Source: CAVZZG01 sp963779685
Lineage (GTDB): Bacteria; Actinomycetota; Thermoleophilia; Gaiellales; F1-60-MAGs149
Reading direction: 5' to 3'
Length of the DNA: 64,000 nt
Assembly (NCBI GenBank): GCA_963779685.1
Contig: CAVZZG010000003.1
Span: 1,736,001-1,800,000, forward strand
Within the stretch, counting starts at the first letter, position 1; each line of letters begins with the position of its first letter. The notes under the pieces were generated by a model that worked only from the letters and a program-made list of their open reading frames with translations, was not told the origin of the DNA and searched no databases. This document shows, piece after piece, positions 17,557 through 26,800 of this stretch. Made by a program: the position numbers and the translations under genes.

Positions 17557-18957
17557 GTGTCATTACAGACGAGGGCGGAAGCTGCCGATATCTCAGTGGC
17601 GGTGTCGCAGGGAGCCCTCGTCCAGCCGGCCCTTGGTGGCGAAGAAGGAGCCATCGCGGCCTCGCGCGTCCGCAGGGCCCGGCCGCTGCGCGGACGAGAG
17701 CGTACCGTTGTGTTGGCGAGGGTCGCCTCGTTGATCGCGGTTGCCGTGGCGATGATGGCTGCAGCCGACCTGGGGGGAGTCGAGCTCCCGACCCTCGTCG
17801 CTCTCGCCTGCATGTATGCCGTCCTGTGGTCGCGCGAGATCGAGATCGGGGACGGCACCGTCGTACCCAACCTCCTCGGGCTGGTCCCGATGCTGTTCCT
17901 GCTGCCGCCGGGGATGGTGCCCGCGGTGGCAACAACCGCCGCCGTGGCGGCCGACCTGGTCTCGTCATCGAGGTCGCAACGTCGGCTGCTCTACACCATC
18001 GCATCGTCGTGGCCGACCGTGCCGGCGGCCCTCGTCGTCTGGGCATTCGACCAGCCAACCCACGGCGTACGGTTCACCGTCGTCGCAGCGATCGCGGTGG
18101 CGACCTACCTCGCCGCGGACTTCGCGAGCATCGTCATCTTCCTCGTGATCGGCCTCGGACGAACGCTGCGCGAGGTCGTTCGCGACGCATGGTCGTGCAT
18201 GATCGACGCGCTGATCGCACCCCTCGGGATTGCGGTGGCTGCCGCATCCTTCACTGTGCCCTGGGCGTTCCTCGCCGCGCTCCCGCTCGTAGCGTTCTTC
18301 ACGCTGGTGGGCCGAGAGCGCGCCTCGCGGGTGGATGCGGCCGTTGAACTCGCGTCCGCGTATCGCGGCACGGCTCTCCTGCTCTCCACGGTGATCGATG
18401 CCGACGACGGGTACACGGGCTACCACTCGCGGGGCGTGGTCGGGCTGGCCGCGTCGGTCGCGACGGAGATGCAGCTGCCGGAGCGGGACGTCCAGCTGAC
18501 CGAGTTCGCGGGGCTGCTGCACGACGTCGGCAAGATCCGGATCCCGAACGCGATCATCAACAAGCCGGGCCCCCTGACGCCGGAGGAGTGGGAGGTCGTC
18601 CGGCGTCATCCGGGCGACGGCGCGGACATGCTCGAGGGGGTCGGCGGGTTCCTGGCCGAGGTCGGCGCGGTGGTGCGGTTCCACCACGAGCGCTGGGACG
18701 GCTCGGGCTACCCGGATGGCCTGGCCGGCGACCGGATCCCGCAGATCGCCCGCATCGTCGCCGTCTGCGACGCATTCAGCGCGATCACGACCGACCGCGC
18801 CTACCGGCCGGGACGGTCGGTGAACGAGGCGCTGGGCGAAATCCACGCCTGCGCCGGGACGCAGTTCGACCCCAGGGTCGTTGAGGCGCTGGTGGCGGTG
18901 GCCGCCCGCGAACTCGGTGCGACGATCGAGCTGCCGCCCCTCGCCGAGGCTGCATAG
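17557..18957 (+). CDS. Membrane-anchored HD-GYP domain phosphodiesterase
   Basis: A 466-residue protein with about seven transmembrane segments between residues 50 and 265, arranged like a MASE-type sensor, followed by an HD-GYP domain. The HD pair is at 322-323 (LLHDVGK) and the signature HHERWDGSGYP starts at residue 376, with GYP at 384-386. Such domains hydrolyse cyclic di-GMP to GMP or pGpG, lowering the second messenger that commonly controls polysaccharide and surface traits. The GTG start at 17557 has no strong ribosome site; the first hydrophobic segment begins around residue 50, so a later start is possible. It lies 22 bp after the creatininase-like gene. No diguanylate cyclase is in the window. 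Confidence 0.9.
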   Translation: MSLQTRAEAADISVAVSQGALVQPALGGEEGAIAASRVRRARPLRGRERTVVLARVASLIAVAVAMMAAADLGGVELPTLVALACMYAVLWSREIEIGDGTVVPNLLGLVPMLFLLPPGMVPAVATTAAVAADLVSSSRSQRRLLYTIASSWPTVPAALVVWAFDQPTHGVRFTVVAAIAVATYLAADFASIVIFLVIGLGRTLREVVRDAWSCMIDALIAPLGIAVAAASFTVPWAFLAALPLVAFFTLVGRERASRVDAAVELASAYRGTALLLSTVIDADDGYTGYHSRGVVGLAASVATEMQLPERDVQLTEFAGLLHDVGKIRIPNAIINKPGPLTPEEWEVVRRHPGDGADMLEGVGGFLAEVGAVVRFHHERWDGSGYPDGLAGDRIPQIARIVAVCDAFSAITTDRAYRPGRSVNEALGEIHACAGTQFDPRVVEALVAVAARELGATIELPPLAEAA

Positions 18958-19073
18958 ACGCCCGAATACCCTGCATAACCGGCAGTTCGATGACGGAATC
19001 GTCCGTTCGGCCCCTTGCAGAGCGACCGGTTGACGTGATAGACCTCCGCCCGTCCCACAAATGGGGGATGGGA

Positions 19074-19137
19074 AAGGAGGCTGACCACCTTGAAGGGCCA
19101 GTCTTTCCGGATCCTCAAAGGCTACAGAGGCGGCTGA
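19074..19137 (+). promoter_or_regulatory. Candidate leader-peptide ORF with strong Shine-Dalgarno
   Basis: A perfect AAAGGAGG (19073-19080) is followed nine bases later by TTG 19090, which opens a 15-codon frame ending TGA at 19135-19137 (product, with Met start: M-KGQSFRILKGYRGG). The Shine-Dalgarno can also pair with CCACCTT at 19085-19091, so its accessibility may be controlled by folding. The frame sits 98 bp upstream of the ABC-transporter start and just before a strong hairpin. A leader peptide for ribosome-mediated attenuation is the natural interpretation, by analogy with bmrB ahead of bmrCD in Bacillus subtilis. The function here is inferred. Confidence 0.4.
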
Positions 19138-19149
19138 GGGCCGGACCCC

Positions 19150-19180
19150 TGGGCGGGCGGTCGTGGGGACCGCCCGCCCA
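19150..19180 (+). terminator. 13-bp GC hairpin upstream of the ABC exporter
   Basis: Bases 19150-19162 and 19168-19180 form a perfect 13-bp stem with a five-base loop. It lies 13 bases after the stop of the candidate leader peptide and 54 bases before the ABC-transporter start. There is no U tract, which is common for terminators in high-GC genomes. It could end the HD-GYP transcript, or act as the attenuator hairpin of the exporter operon. Confidence 0.5.
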
Positions 19181-19234
19181 ACCTCTCGTCGGTAGACTTG
19201 GCAGTGGCGACCTCGGCCCTGCCATGCCTGCCCG

Positions 19235-20995
19235 ATGCATCACGTCGATCCCCCCGACCTGCCCTTCTGGCGAACCGTCCGCCTTCTGCTCCCGCTCTGG
19301 CGCGAGCAGAAGTGGTACGTGGCGCTCGGCGTGGTGTCGGCGTTCGCCGTCACGGCGATCACGATCGAGCTCGCGCGGCTGATCCAGAACGCGATCGACG
19401 AGGCCATCGTCCCGAAGCAGCCCGGCCAGCTGCCCCCGATCATCGCCGCGATGGTGGGTCTGGCGGCCGTGCGGTTCGGGTTCAACTTCATGCGACGCTG
19501 GTCGACGAGCCAGATCGGCATCCGCATCGAGGCCCGCTTCCGCGAGCTGCTGTTCTCGGCCTACCTGCGGTACCCGCGGGCCTTCTACGACCGGCACTCG
19601 ACCGGGCAGGTGCTGTCGCGGGCGACCAACGATCTCTACCCGATCCGCTACTTCGTCGGCTGGGGCATGGTGCAGATGATCCAGAGCGCCATGATGATCG
19701 TGGGCGTCATCATCGTGCTCGGCGCGGTCAACCTTCAGCTGACGCTCGTGGCCGGGGCGGTGATGCCCCTGGTGGCGGTGCTGACGTGGCGGTTCGCGCA
19801 TCTGGTGATCCCGATCTCCCGCGAGGCGCAGCAGCGCGTGGCCGACGTGACGGAGTCGGCCGACGAGGGCGTCGTGGGCATCGAGATGATCCAGGCCTTC
19901 GGCCGCGAGCCCGAGGTCCGCGACCGGTTCGGGGGCAAGGCCGCGGAGGTGCGCGACGTGGTCCTCCGCGAGGCTGCGGTCGAGGCCCGCTACCTGCCGG
20001 GCCTGACGTTCCTCCCGGCCGTCGCGATCGGGTTGGTGCTCGCCTTCGGCGGCAAGCTGGTGATCGAGGGCGACCTGACGATGGGCCAGTTCGTCCTGTT
20101 CAACACGCTGCTGCTCCAGCTCGTGTGGCCGCTCGAGGCGCTGGGCTGGATCCTCAACCTGGGCCAGCGCGCGATCGCCTCGGCGAGTCGCGGGTTCGCC
20201 TGGCTCCAGGGGATCGAGCCGCTGGTCGAGCCGACGACGTCGGCGCCGGTGCCGGACGGGCCGGTCGATGTCGCGTTCCGGGGCGTGCGGTTCTCCTACG
20301 GCGACGGCGAGGACGTGCTGCGCGATCTGGATCTGACGATCGCGCCGGGGGAGGTCGTCGCCGTCTGCGGCGCCACGGGTTCGGGCAAGACCTCGCTGAT
20401 GAACCTGCTGGTGCGGTTCTACGACCCGACGGAGGGCACGGTCAGCATCGGGAGCACGGACGTCCGCGACCTGCGGCTGGGCGACCTCCGCCATCACGTC
20501 GGTCTCGTCACCCAGCGGCCGGTGCTGTTCAGCGTGCCGCTGCGCGAGAACCTGCTGTCCGGGCGACCCGACGCCGCATGGGAGGACGTGCTGGCGGTGA
20601 GCGCGGTGGCCGGCGTCGCGCAGTTCGCCGACGACCTGCCGGACGGGTACGACACGCTGATCGGCGAGCGCGGCGTGAACCTCTCCGGCGGCCAGCGACA
20701 GCGCGTGGCGCTGGCCCGCGTGCTGCTGTCCGATGCGCGGGTGCTGGTGCTCGACGACCCCCTCTCGGCCGTCGACACCGAGACCGAGCGGGCGCTGGTG
20801 GCGAACCTCCGGCCGGCCGTCCGCGGGCGCACGGTGCTGCTGTCGTCGCAGCGCCTCTCGACCGTGCGGGCGGCCGACCGGGCCATCGTGCTCGAGGCGG
20901 GCCGGATCGTGGAGAGCGGCACGCCCGACGAGCTGCTCGCCCGGAACGGGCCGTTCGCCAGGCTCTTCGCCGACGAGGCCGTGCATGTCCCCTGA
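19235..20995 (+). CDS. ABC exporter half-transporter with degenerate ATP site (subunit 1)
   Basis: A 586-residue fusion of a six-helix exporter membrane domain (about residues 20-315) and a nucleotide-binding domain. Walker A GATGSGKT is at about 379, LSGGQ at about 483 and Walker B VLVLDD near 503. The catalytic Glu after Walker B is Asp (LDDPLSAVD), and the H-loop His is Gln539 (SSQRLST). This is the hallmark of the degenerate-site subunit of heterodimeric exporters such as BmrC/D, TM287/288 and LmrC/D. With the overlapping second gene it should form a multidrug- or lipid-exporting heterodimer in the cytoplasmic membrane. The start at ATG 19235 follows the leader/hairpin region. Confidence 0.9.
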   Translation: MHHVDPPDLPFWRTVRLLLPLWREQKWYVALGVVSAFAVTAITIELARLIQNAIDEAIVPKQPGQLPPIIAAMVGLAAVRFGFNFMRRWSTSQIGIRIEARFRELLFSAYLRYPRAFYDRHSTGQVLSRATNDLYPIRYFVGWGMVQMIQSAMMIVGVIIVLGAVNLQLTLVAGAVMPLVAVLTWRFAHLVIPISREAQQRVADVTESADEGVVGIEMIQAFGREPEVRDRFGGKAAEVRDVVLREAAVEARYLPGLTFLPAVAIGLVLAFGGKLVIEGDLTMGQFVLFNTLLLQLVWPLEALGWILNLGQRAIASASRGFAWLQGIEPLVEPTTSAPVPDGPVDVAFRGVRFSYGDGEDVLRDLDLTIAPGEVVAVCGATGSGKTSLMNLLVRFYDPTEGTVSIGSTDVRDLRLGDLRHHVGLVTQRPVLFSVPLRENLLSGRPDAAWEDVLAVSAVAGVAQFADDLPDGYDTLIGERGVNLSGGQRQRVALARVLLSDARVLVLDDPLSAVDTETERALVANLRPAVRGRTVLLSSQRLSTVRAADRAIVLEAGRIVESGTPDELLARNGPFARLFADEAVHVP

Positions 20996-22733
20996 GCCGC
21001 ACAAGGGTCTCCGGCGCCTGGTGCGCTACATGCCCGTCTCACGGGCCCGCTTCGCCGTGCTGATCGCCGCCGCGGCCGCCACCGCGGTCGCCCAGGTGAT
21101 CGGCTGGGAGCTCGTCCGCGACGCCGTCGACAACGGCATCACGGTCGGCGACACCGCGCGCCTGTACCGCGACGTGGCCATCTACCTCGTCGTCAACGCG
21201 ATGGCCTGGGGGTTCGGCTCGTTCGTCGTGCGCGGGCTGGCTGCCTTCGGCCAGGGCATCGTGCTGGAGCTGCGCCGCCACCTGTTCGGGCACCTGACGA
21301 CCCTCTCGCTGCGCTACTTCTCGCAGCAGAAGGCCGGCTGGATCATCGCCCGGCTGACGAGCGACGTCGACGCCGTATCGGACGTGCTGGCCGAGGGACT
21401 GCGCAACGTCGTGGCCTCCACGCTCACCTTCGGGGTGGCCGTGATCGCCCTGTTCTGGACCGACTGGCGGCTCGCGCTGGTGGCGATGACCGTGCTGCCG
21501 CCCGCGCTGCTGATCTCACGCTGGTTCCAGCTCCGGGTGTCGGTGGCCTTCGGCGAGGTGCGCAACCGGATCGCGGCCGTGACGGCCGGCATGGCCGAAT
21601 CGATCTCGGGCATGGCCGTGATCCAGGCGTTCAACCGCGAGCAGCACTTCCAGGGCAGGTTCGACGAGCTGAACGCCGCCAACCGGGAGGCGAACCTCCG
21701 GGCCCAGACGATCTGGGCCGTCTTCTTCCCGGCCATCGAGCTGTGCGGCGTCGTGGCGACCGCCGGCGTGCTCTGGGCAGGAGCCGAGCTGGTGGCCAAC
21801 GACACCATCACGATCGGCACCGTGATCGCGTTCATCGGACTTCTCAGCCTGCTGTTCAACCCGCTCCAGGAGCTGTCGGAGCTGTACGGCCAGGTGCAGT
21901 CGGCCGCGGCCGCCATGCTGAAGATCTCGACCGTGCTCGACACCGAGACGGACATCGCCTCGCGGCCCGGCGCAGAGCCGATGGGCCGGATCGCCGGCCA
22001 CGTCGAGATCGACCACGTCACGTTCGCGTACGGCCGCGACCCCGTGATCGACGACCTCACGATCGAGATCGCCGAGGGCGGGTGCCTCGCGCTCGTCGGC
22101 GAATCCGGCGGCGGCAAGTCGACCACCGCGAAGCTGCTGGCCCGCTTCTACGACCCGTCCGACGGCGCCGTGCGCGTGGACGGCCGCGACCTGCGCGACG
22201 TCGACCTCGCGAGCTACCGCCGCCAGCTGGGCGTGGTGCTCCAGGACCCGTTCCTGTTCCAGGGCACGATCCGCTCGAACATCCGCTTCGCGAAGCCCGA
22301 GGCGACGGACGCCGAGGTCGAGGAGGTTGCGCGGGCCGTCGGGGTCGACCGGGTGGCGGCGCGGCTGGACGGCGGCCTCGACCACGCCGTCCGCGAGGGC
22401 GGTGCGGGCCTGTCCGCGGGAGAGCGGCAGCTGATCTCGATCGCGCGCGCCCTGCTCGCCGATCCCCGGATCCTGATCCTGGACGAGGCCACGTCGAACA
22501 TCGACCGGCCCTCCGAGGTGCTGATCGAACGGGCCCTCGACCGCCTGTTGCACGGCCGCACGTCCGTGATCATCGCCCACCGCATCTCGACCGTGAGGCG
22601 GGCCGACGAGATCGTCGTGCTCGACCATGGCCGGATCGAGCAGCGCGGCCCGTACGCCCGGCTGATGGCCGAGGACGGCCACTTCCGGCGCCTGGCCCTG
22701 GAACTGGCCGGCGGCGATACGCTGCCCGCATGA
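20985..22733 (+). CDS. ABC exporter half-transporter with consensus ATP site (subunit 2)
   Basis: A 582-residue partner of the preceding gene, overlapping it by 11 bases. It has six membrane helices in about residues 15-310, Walker A GESGGGKST from about 372, a deviating signature LSAGE near 476, Walker B with catalytic Glu (ILILDEATS, about 496-504) and H-loop His532 (IIAHRIST). Its Walker motifs pair with the consensus LSGGQ of subunit 1 to make the hydrolysing site. Its LSAGE pairs with the degenerate Walker/H-loop of subunit 1 to make the silent site. The complementary defects strongly support obligate heterodimerisation. ATG 20985 is the only suitable start before the first helix. The ferritin gene overlaps its stop. 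Confidence 0.92.
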   Translation: MSPEPHKGLRRLVRYMPVSRARFAVLIAAAAATAVAQVIGWELVRDAVDNGITVGDTARLYRDVAIYLVVNAMAWGFGSFVVRGLAAFGQGIVLELRRHLFGHLTTLSLRYFSQQKAGWIIARLTSDVDAVSDVLAEGLRNVVASTLTFGVAVIALFWTDWRLALVAMTVLPPALLISRWFQLRVSVAFGEVRNRIAAVTAGMAESISGMAVIQAFNREQHFQGRFDELNAANREANLRAQTIWAVFFPAIELCGVVATAGVLWAGAELVANDTITIGTVIAFIGLLSLLFNPLQELSELYGQVQSAAAAMLKISTVLDTETDIASRPGAEPMGRIAGHVEIDHVTFAYGRDPVIDDLTIEIAEGGCLALVGESGGGKSTTAKLLARFYDPSDGAVRVDGRDLRDVDLASYRRQLGVVLQDPFLFQGTIRSNIRFAKPEATDAEVEEVARAVGVDRVAARLDGGLDHAVREGGAGLSAGERQLISIARALLADPRILILDEATSNIDRPSEVLIERALDRLLHGRTSVIIAHRISTVRRADEIVVLDHGRIEQRGPYARLMAEDGHFRRLALELAGGDTLPA

Positions 22734-23254
22734 TGAGCGACTTCCAACGGCTTCTCAACGAGCAGATCGGCCACGAGTACTCGGCGTCGCAGCAGTACGT
22801 CGCGATCGCGGTCTGGTACGACCGGCAGGCGTTGCCGCGCCTCGCCGCGCACTTCTACCGCCAGGCGGTCGAGGAGCGCAACCACGCGATGATGATCGTC
22901 CAGTTCCTGACGGACACCGACCGCGACGTCATCGTGTCAGGCGCCGACGCGCCGCTCAACAGCTTCGGCGATCACGTCGAGCCCGTGGCCCTGGCTCTCG
23001 ATCAGGAGAAGCGCGTCACCGCCCAGATCAACGCGTTGACCGCCGCCGCCCGCTCGGAGTCGGACTTCCAGGGCGAGCAGTTCCTGCAGTGGTTCCTCAA
23101 GGAGCAGGTCGAGGAGGTCGCGTCGATGTCGAACCTCCTGACGGTCTGCGAGCGCGCCGCGAACCCCCTCATGGTCGAGGACCACCTCGCCCGCGAGTCG
23201 ACCCCCGAGACCGCCGACCCCACCGCCCCGGCCGCGGCGGGCGGCGCGCTCTAA
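22730..23254 (+). CDS. Ferritin
   Basis: A 174-residue non-haem ferritin that oxidises and stores iron in a 24-mer cage in the cytoplasm. Ferroxidase ligands are in place: Glu16 (GHEYSASQQY), Glu49 and His52 (VEERNHAMM), and the Glu/Gln helix FLQWFLKEQVEEVA (about 118-131). Length and motif order match bacterial ferritins such as mycobacterial BfrB rather than haem-binding bacterioferritin. The last ~15 residues form an Ala/Pro-rich tail. ATGATG at 22730 overlaps the TGA of the ABC gene, so translation is coupled to the exporter; whether the exporter and iron storage are functionally linked is unknown. Confidence 0.93.
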   Translation: MMSDFQRLLNEQIGHEYSASQQYVAIAVWYDRQALPRLAAHFYRQAVEERNHAMMIVQFLTDTDRDVIVSGADAPLNSFGDHVEPVALALDQEKRVTAQINALTAAARSESDFQGEQFLQWFLKEQVEEVASMSNLLTVCERAANPLMVEDHLARESTPETADPTAPAAAGGAL

Positions 23255-23297
23255 CCCACCCGCCGCCGCACGCCGAGCGCACGGCCGCGCGCGAACT

Positions 23298-23785
23298 CGT
23301 CACCGGGCGCGGACTGCGGTTTTCAGCACGGCACGCAACGTCGCACGACGCCCGGCGCGCGCCTTCCGTTGCACCCGATGCGTCGCTCGGGCCGGCGTGG
23401 CCGCCGATCGTCGCGAGCGGCGGGCGGTAGGCGTTCACGGACCACGCACGCATCGTCACGTGCGGAGTGGCGTGCCGTGCCGCGAACTCCGCGCCGGAAG
23501 CACTGCAGCCGCCTGGCTCGCGCCGCCGCACCCCGCCCGCGCGACACACGAAGCGCGACGGCGGAGCGCAGCTTCGGCACAGGATCGTCACCGGGCGCGG
23601 ACTGCGGTTTTCACAGCACGGCACGCAACGTCGCACGACGCCGGGCGCGCGCCTTCCGTTGCACCCGATGCGTCGCTCGGGCCGGCGTGGCCGCCGATCG
23701 TCGCGACCGGCGAGCCGCAGACGTGACGGACCACGCACCCATCGTCACGTGCGGAGTGGCGTGCCGTGCCGCGAAAACCGCGCCC
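23298..23785. repeat. Two tandem ~200-bp repeats with inverted-repeat ends, in a gene-free region
   Basis: The 598 bp between the ferritin and FN3-protein genes contain no gene I can support. They hold a direct repeat: copy A 23298-23495 and copy B 23586-23785. The first ~120 bp differ by one substitution and a 2-base indel, and the last ~50 bp are also nearly identical, with a divergent middle of about 20 bp. Within each copy the left end (GGGCGCGG, TTTTC, CACGGCACGC) is mirrored by the reverse complement at the right end, so each copy can fold into a long imperfect hairpin. This resembles a small palindromic mobile element (MITE/REP-like) or a structured RNA. The ~90-bp spacer (23496-23585) is not repeated. 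Confidence 0.75.
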
Positions 23786-23823
23786 GAACCCGCGCGAGCC
23801 CCCACCCACATGCCCTTCAAGTA

Positions 23824-23856
23824 GCACTAGTACCAAACCGATACGTGTACTAGTGC
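23824..23856 (+). promoter_or_regulatory. Inverted repeat overlapping the start codon of the FN3 protein
   Basis: Perfect 10-bp arms GCACTAGTAC (23824-23833) and GTACTAGTGC (23847-23856) flank a 13-base spacer. The right arm contains the GTG start codon at 23853. No Shine-Dalgarno is visible. The structure could be an operator dimer site over the transcription start of a leaderless mRNA, or an RNA hairpin that hides the start codon. Confidence 0.5.
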
Positions 23857-26800
23857 GTCTTCTGCACGACAGGCTCTCCCCTGCGCGGCTGCTCGGACTC
23901 ATCGCGGCCCTGCTCGTCGTGGCGCCCGCGACGGCGTCGGCGGCGCCGGGTGCACCCACCGGGCTGACCGCAGCGACGCCGACCAAGGTGAAGCCGGTGC
24001 TGTCGTGGACGGCGCCGGTCAGCCCGGGACTGGGCCTGCAGGGCTACAACGTCTACCGCGGCACCACCAAGGTGAACTCCGCGGTGCTGACCGGCACGAC
24101 CTTCACGGACGCCGCCGCGCCGGCCAACCAGACCCTCGTCTACACCGTCAAGGCGGTCGAGTCGGGTACGGGCGCGCTGAGCCCGGCGTCGGCGCCGTTC
24201 AGCGTCGTGTACGACACCACCGCCCCACCCGCGCCGACCGCGCTGACGGCGACGACGCCCACCAACGCCCCGGTCGTGCTGACGTGGAACCCCGGCGCCG
24301 CCGACACCCTCTCCGGCTTCAAGCAGTACGACGTCTACCGCGGCACCACGCTCGTCGGCACCGCCACGACCCCGACCTACACCGACACCGTCTCGTCGAC
24401 CGCCACCTACAGCTACAGCGTCAAGGCCGAGGACAACGCCGGCAACGTCTCGACGGGACCGACCAAGTCGGTGCTGTTCGACAACGTCCCGCCCGCGACG
24501 CCAGCCGGCTTCAACCCCGCCGTCGCCCAGCGGACCAAGCCGACCCTCTCGTGGACGGCAGCGCTCGACTCGGGCGGCGCCGGCATCGACCACTACGAGG
24601 TCTACCGATCCGGCTCGCCGACGGTGGACGTCGGCGGCACCACCGGTACCAGCTTCGTCGACGCCTCGATCACGATCGAGGGCGTGTACGCCTACTACGT
24701 CGTGGCCGTCGACAAGGCGGGCAACGGAGGCCCACCGACCGCGGTCAAGACCGTGCAGTACGACATCACGGCGCCGACCATCCCCGGCGGGCTGGTGGCA
24801 GGCCAGACCCCGACCGCCGCCAAGCCGGCGCTCGGCTGGACGGCGTCCACCGACCCCGGCTCGGGGACCGGCGTCACGACCTATCGCATCTACCGCAATG
24901 GCACCCTGGCGACCACCTCGGCGAGCGTCACCGGCACCGACAGCGGCGTCACGGCCGACGGGTCCTACAGCTACTACGTCACCGCCGTCGACGCGGCCGG
25001 CAACGAGTCGGCACCCTCCAACCAGGTGACGGTCCTGTACGACAAGACGGCGCCGCCCACGCCCACGGGCCTCACCCCCGGCCCGTCGCCGACGAACCAG
25101 AAGCCCACGCTCACCTGGAGCTCCGGCGGTCCCGACGCGCTCTCGGGCTTCGCGCACTACGACGTCTACCGCGGCACCGTAGTCGTCGGGCAGACGACGT
25201 CGGGCAGCTTCACGGACGCCGCCCTCTCCACCTCCGGCAGCCAGAGCTACACCGTCAAGGCCGTCGACAACGCGGGCAACGCCTCGCCCGCGTCGACCGT
25301 CAAGACGATCGTCTACGACGTCACGCCGCCACCGGCCCCGGGCGCGTTCACTGCCCCGGCGGCCACGGCCGTCAAACCAACGCTCACCTGGGCCGCCGTC
25401 ACCGATACGGGCGGCTCCGGCACGCAGAACTACAACGTCTACCGCGACGGCACCCTGCTCGGCACCGCCACCAACACGAGCTACACCGAGACCGATCCGG
25501 CCTATCCGGACGGCGCCTACGTCTACACCGTCTCGGCCGTCGACAAGGCGGGCAACGAGGGCGCGCCGACCACGCCCAAGACGGTGGTGTACGACACCAC
25601 CGCGCCCGGCCCGCCGGGGGATCCCACGACCTCCGCACCGGTCTCGAAGGTGAAGCCGGCGATCGCCTGGACCGCCGCCGCCGACCCGGGCGGCAGCGGC
25701 ATCGCCACCTATACCGTCTACCGCAACGGCGTCCAGGCGGGCACCGCCGTCGGCACGAGCTTCCAGGACACCGTCACGCTGAACGGCACCTACGCCTACA
25801 CCCTCCGCGCAACCGACGGCGCCGGCAACGCATCGGCCCTGACCGCAGCCGTGAGCGTCGTGTACGACACGGTCGCGCCGCCCGCGCCCATCAGCCTCAG
25901 CGGGGCCACGCCCACCGGGCTGAAGCCCGCGCTCACCTGGCTGAGCGGCGGCCCGGACACGCTGTCGGGCTTCGACCACTACGAGATCTACCGCGCCGGC
26001 GTCCTGATCGGGACGTCTTCGAGCGCCAGTTACACCGACAACGGCGCCACCGCCGGGACGAACGTCTACACCGTGAAGGCCGCCGACGCCGCCGGAAACC
26101 TCTCGTCCGCATCCACCTCGAAGACCATCGTCTACGACCTCACGCCGCCCGGGCAGCCGACTGGGCTCACCATCCCGAGCCCGACCAACGTGCCCCAGCT
26201 CAGCTGGACGGCGCCGGCCGATCCGTCGGGCATCAACCACTACGACGTCTACCGCGACGGCGCCGTGATCGGCTCGACCACCCTCACCAGCTACGTCGAC
26301 ACTCCTGCGCCGGCCGAGGGCACCTACGCGTACGCCGTCGCAGCGATCGACGGCGCCGGTAACGCGGGCCTGCCGAGTGCGGCCCGATCGGTCACGATCG
26401 ACGTCACCCCACCACCGGTTCCGGCCAGCCTCACGGCGCCCACGCCGTCGGCCGCGAAGCCGGCGCTGGTGTGGGCCTCCGGCGGTCCCGACACCGGGTC
26501 GGGCTTCTTCCGGTACGAGGTCGTCCGCAATGGCTCGCTCGTCGGCACCGCGCTCGGTACCACCTACACCGACGCCGGCGTCTCCACCAACGGCACCTAC
26601 ACCTACGTCGTCCGCGCCGTCGACAACGCCGGCAACCGCTCGGCCGACACCACGCCGATCCAGATCGTGTGGGACAACACCGCACCGCCCGTGCCGACCG
26701 GGCTGACGGGCAGTACCGTGACTGCCGCCGCGCCCCATCTGCAGTGGTTCACCGGCGGCCCCGACGGCCTCGCCGGGTTCGACCACTACACGGTCTACCG

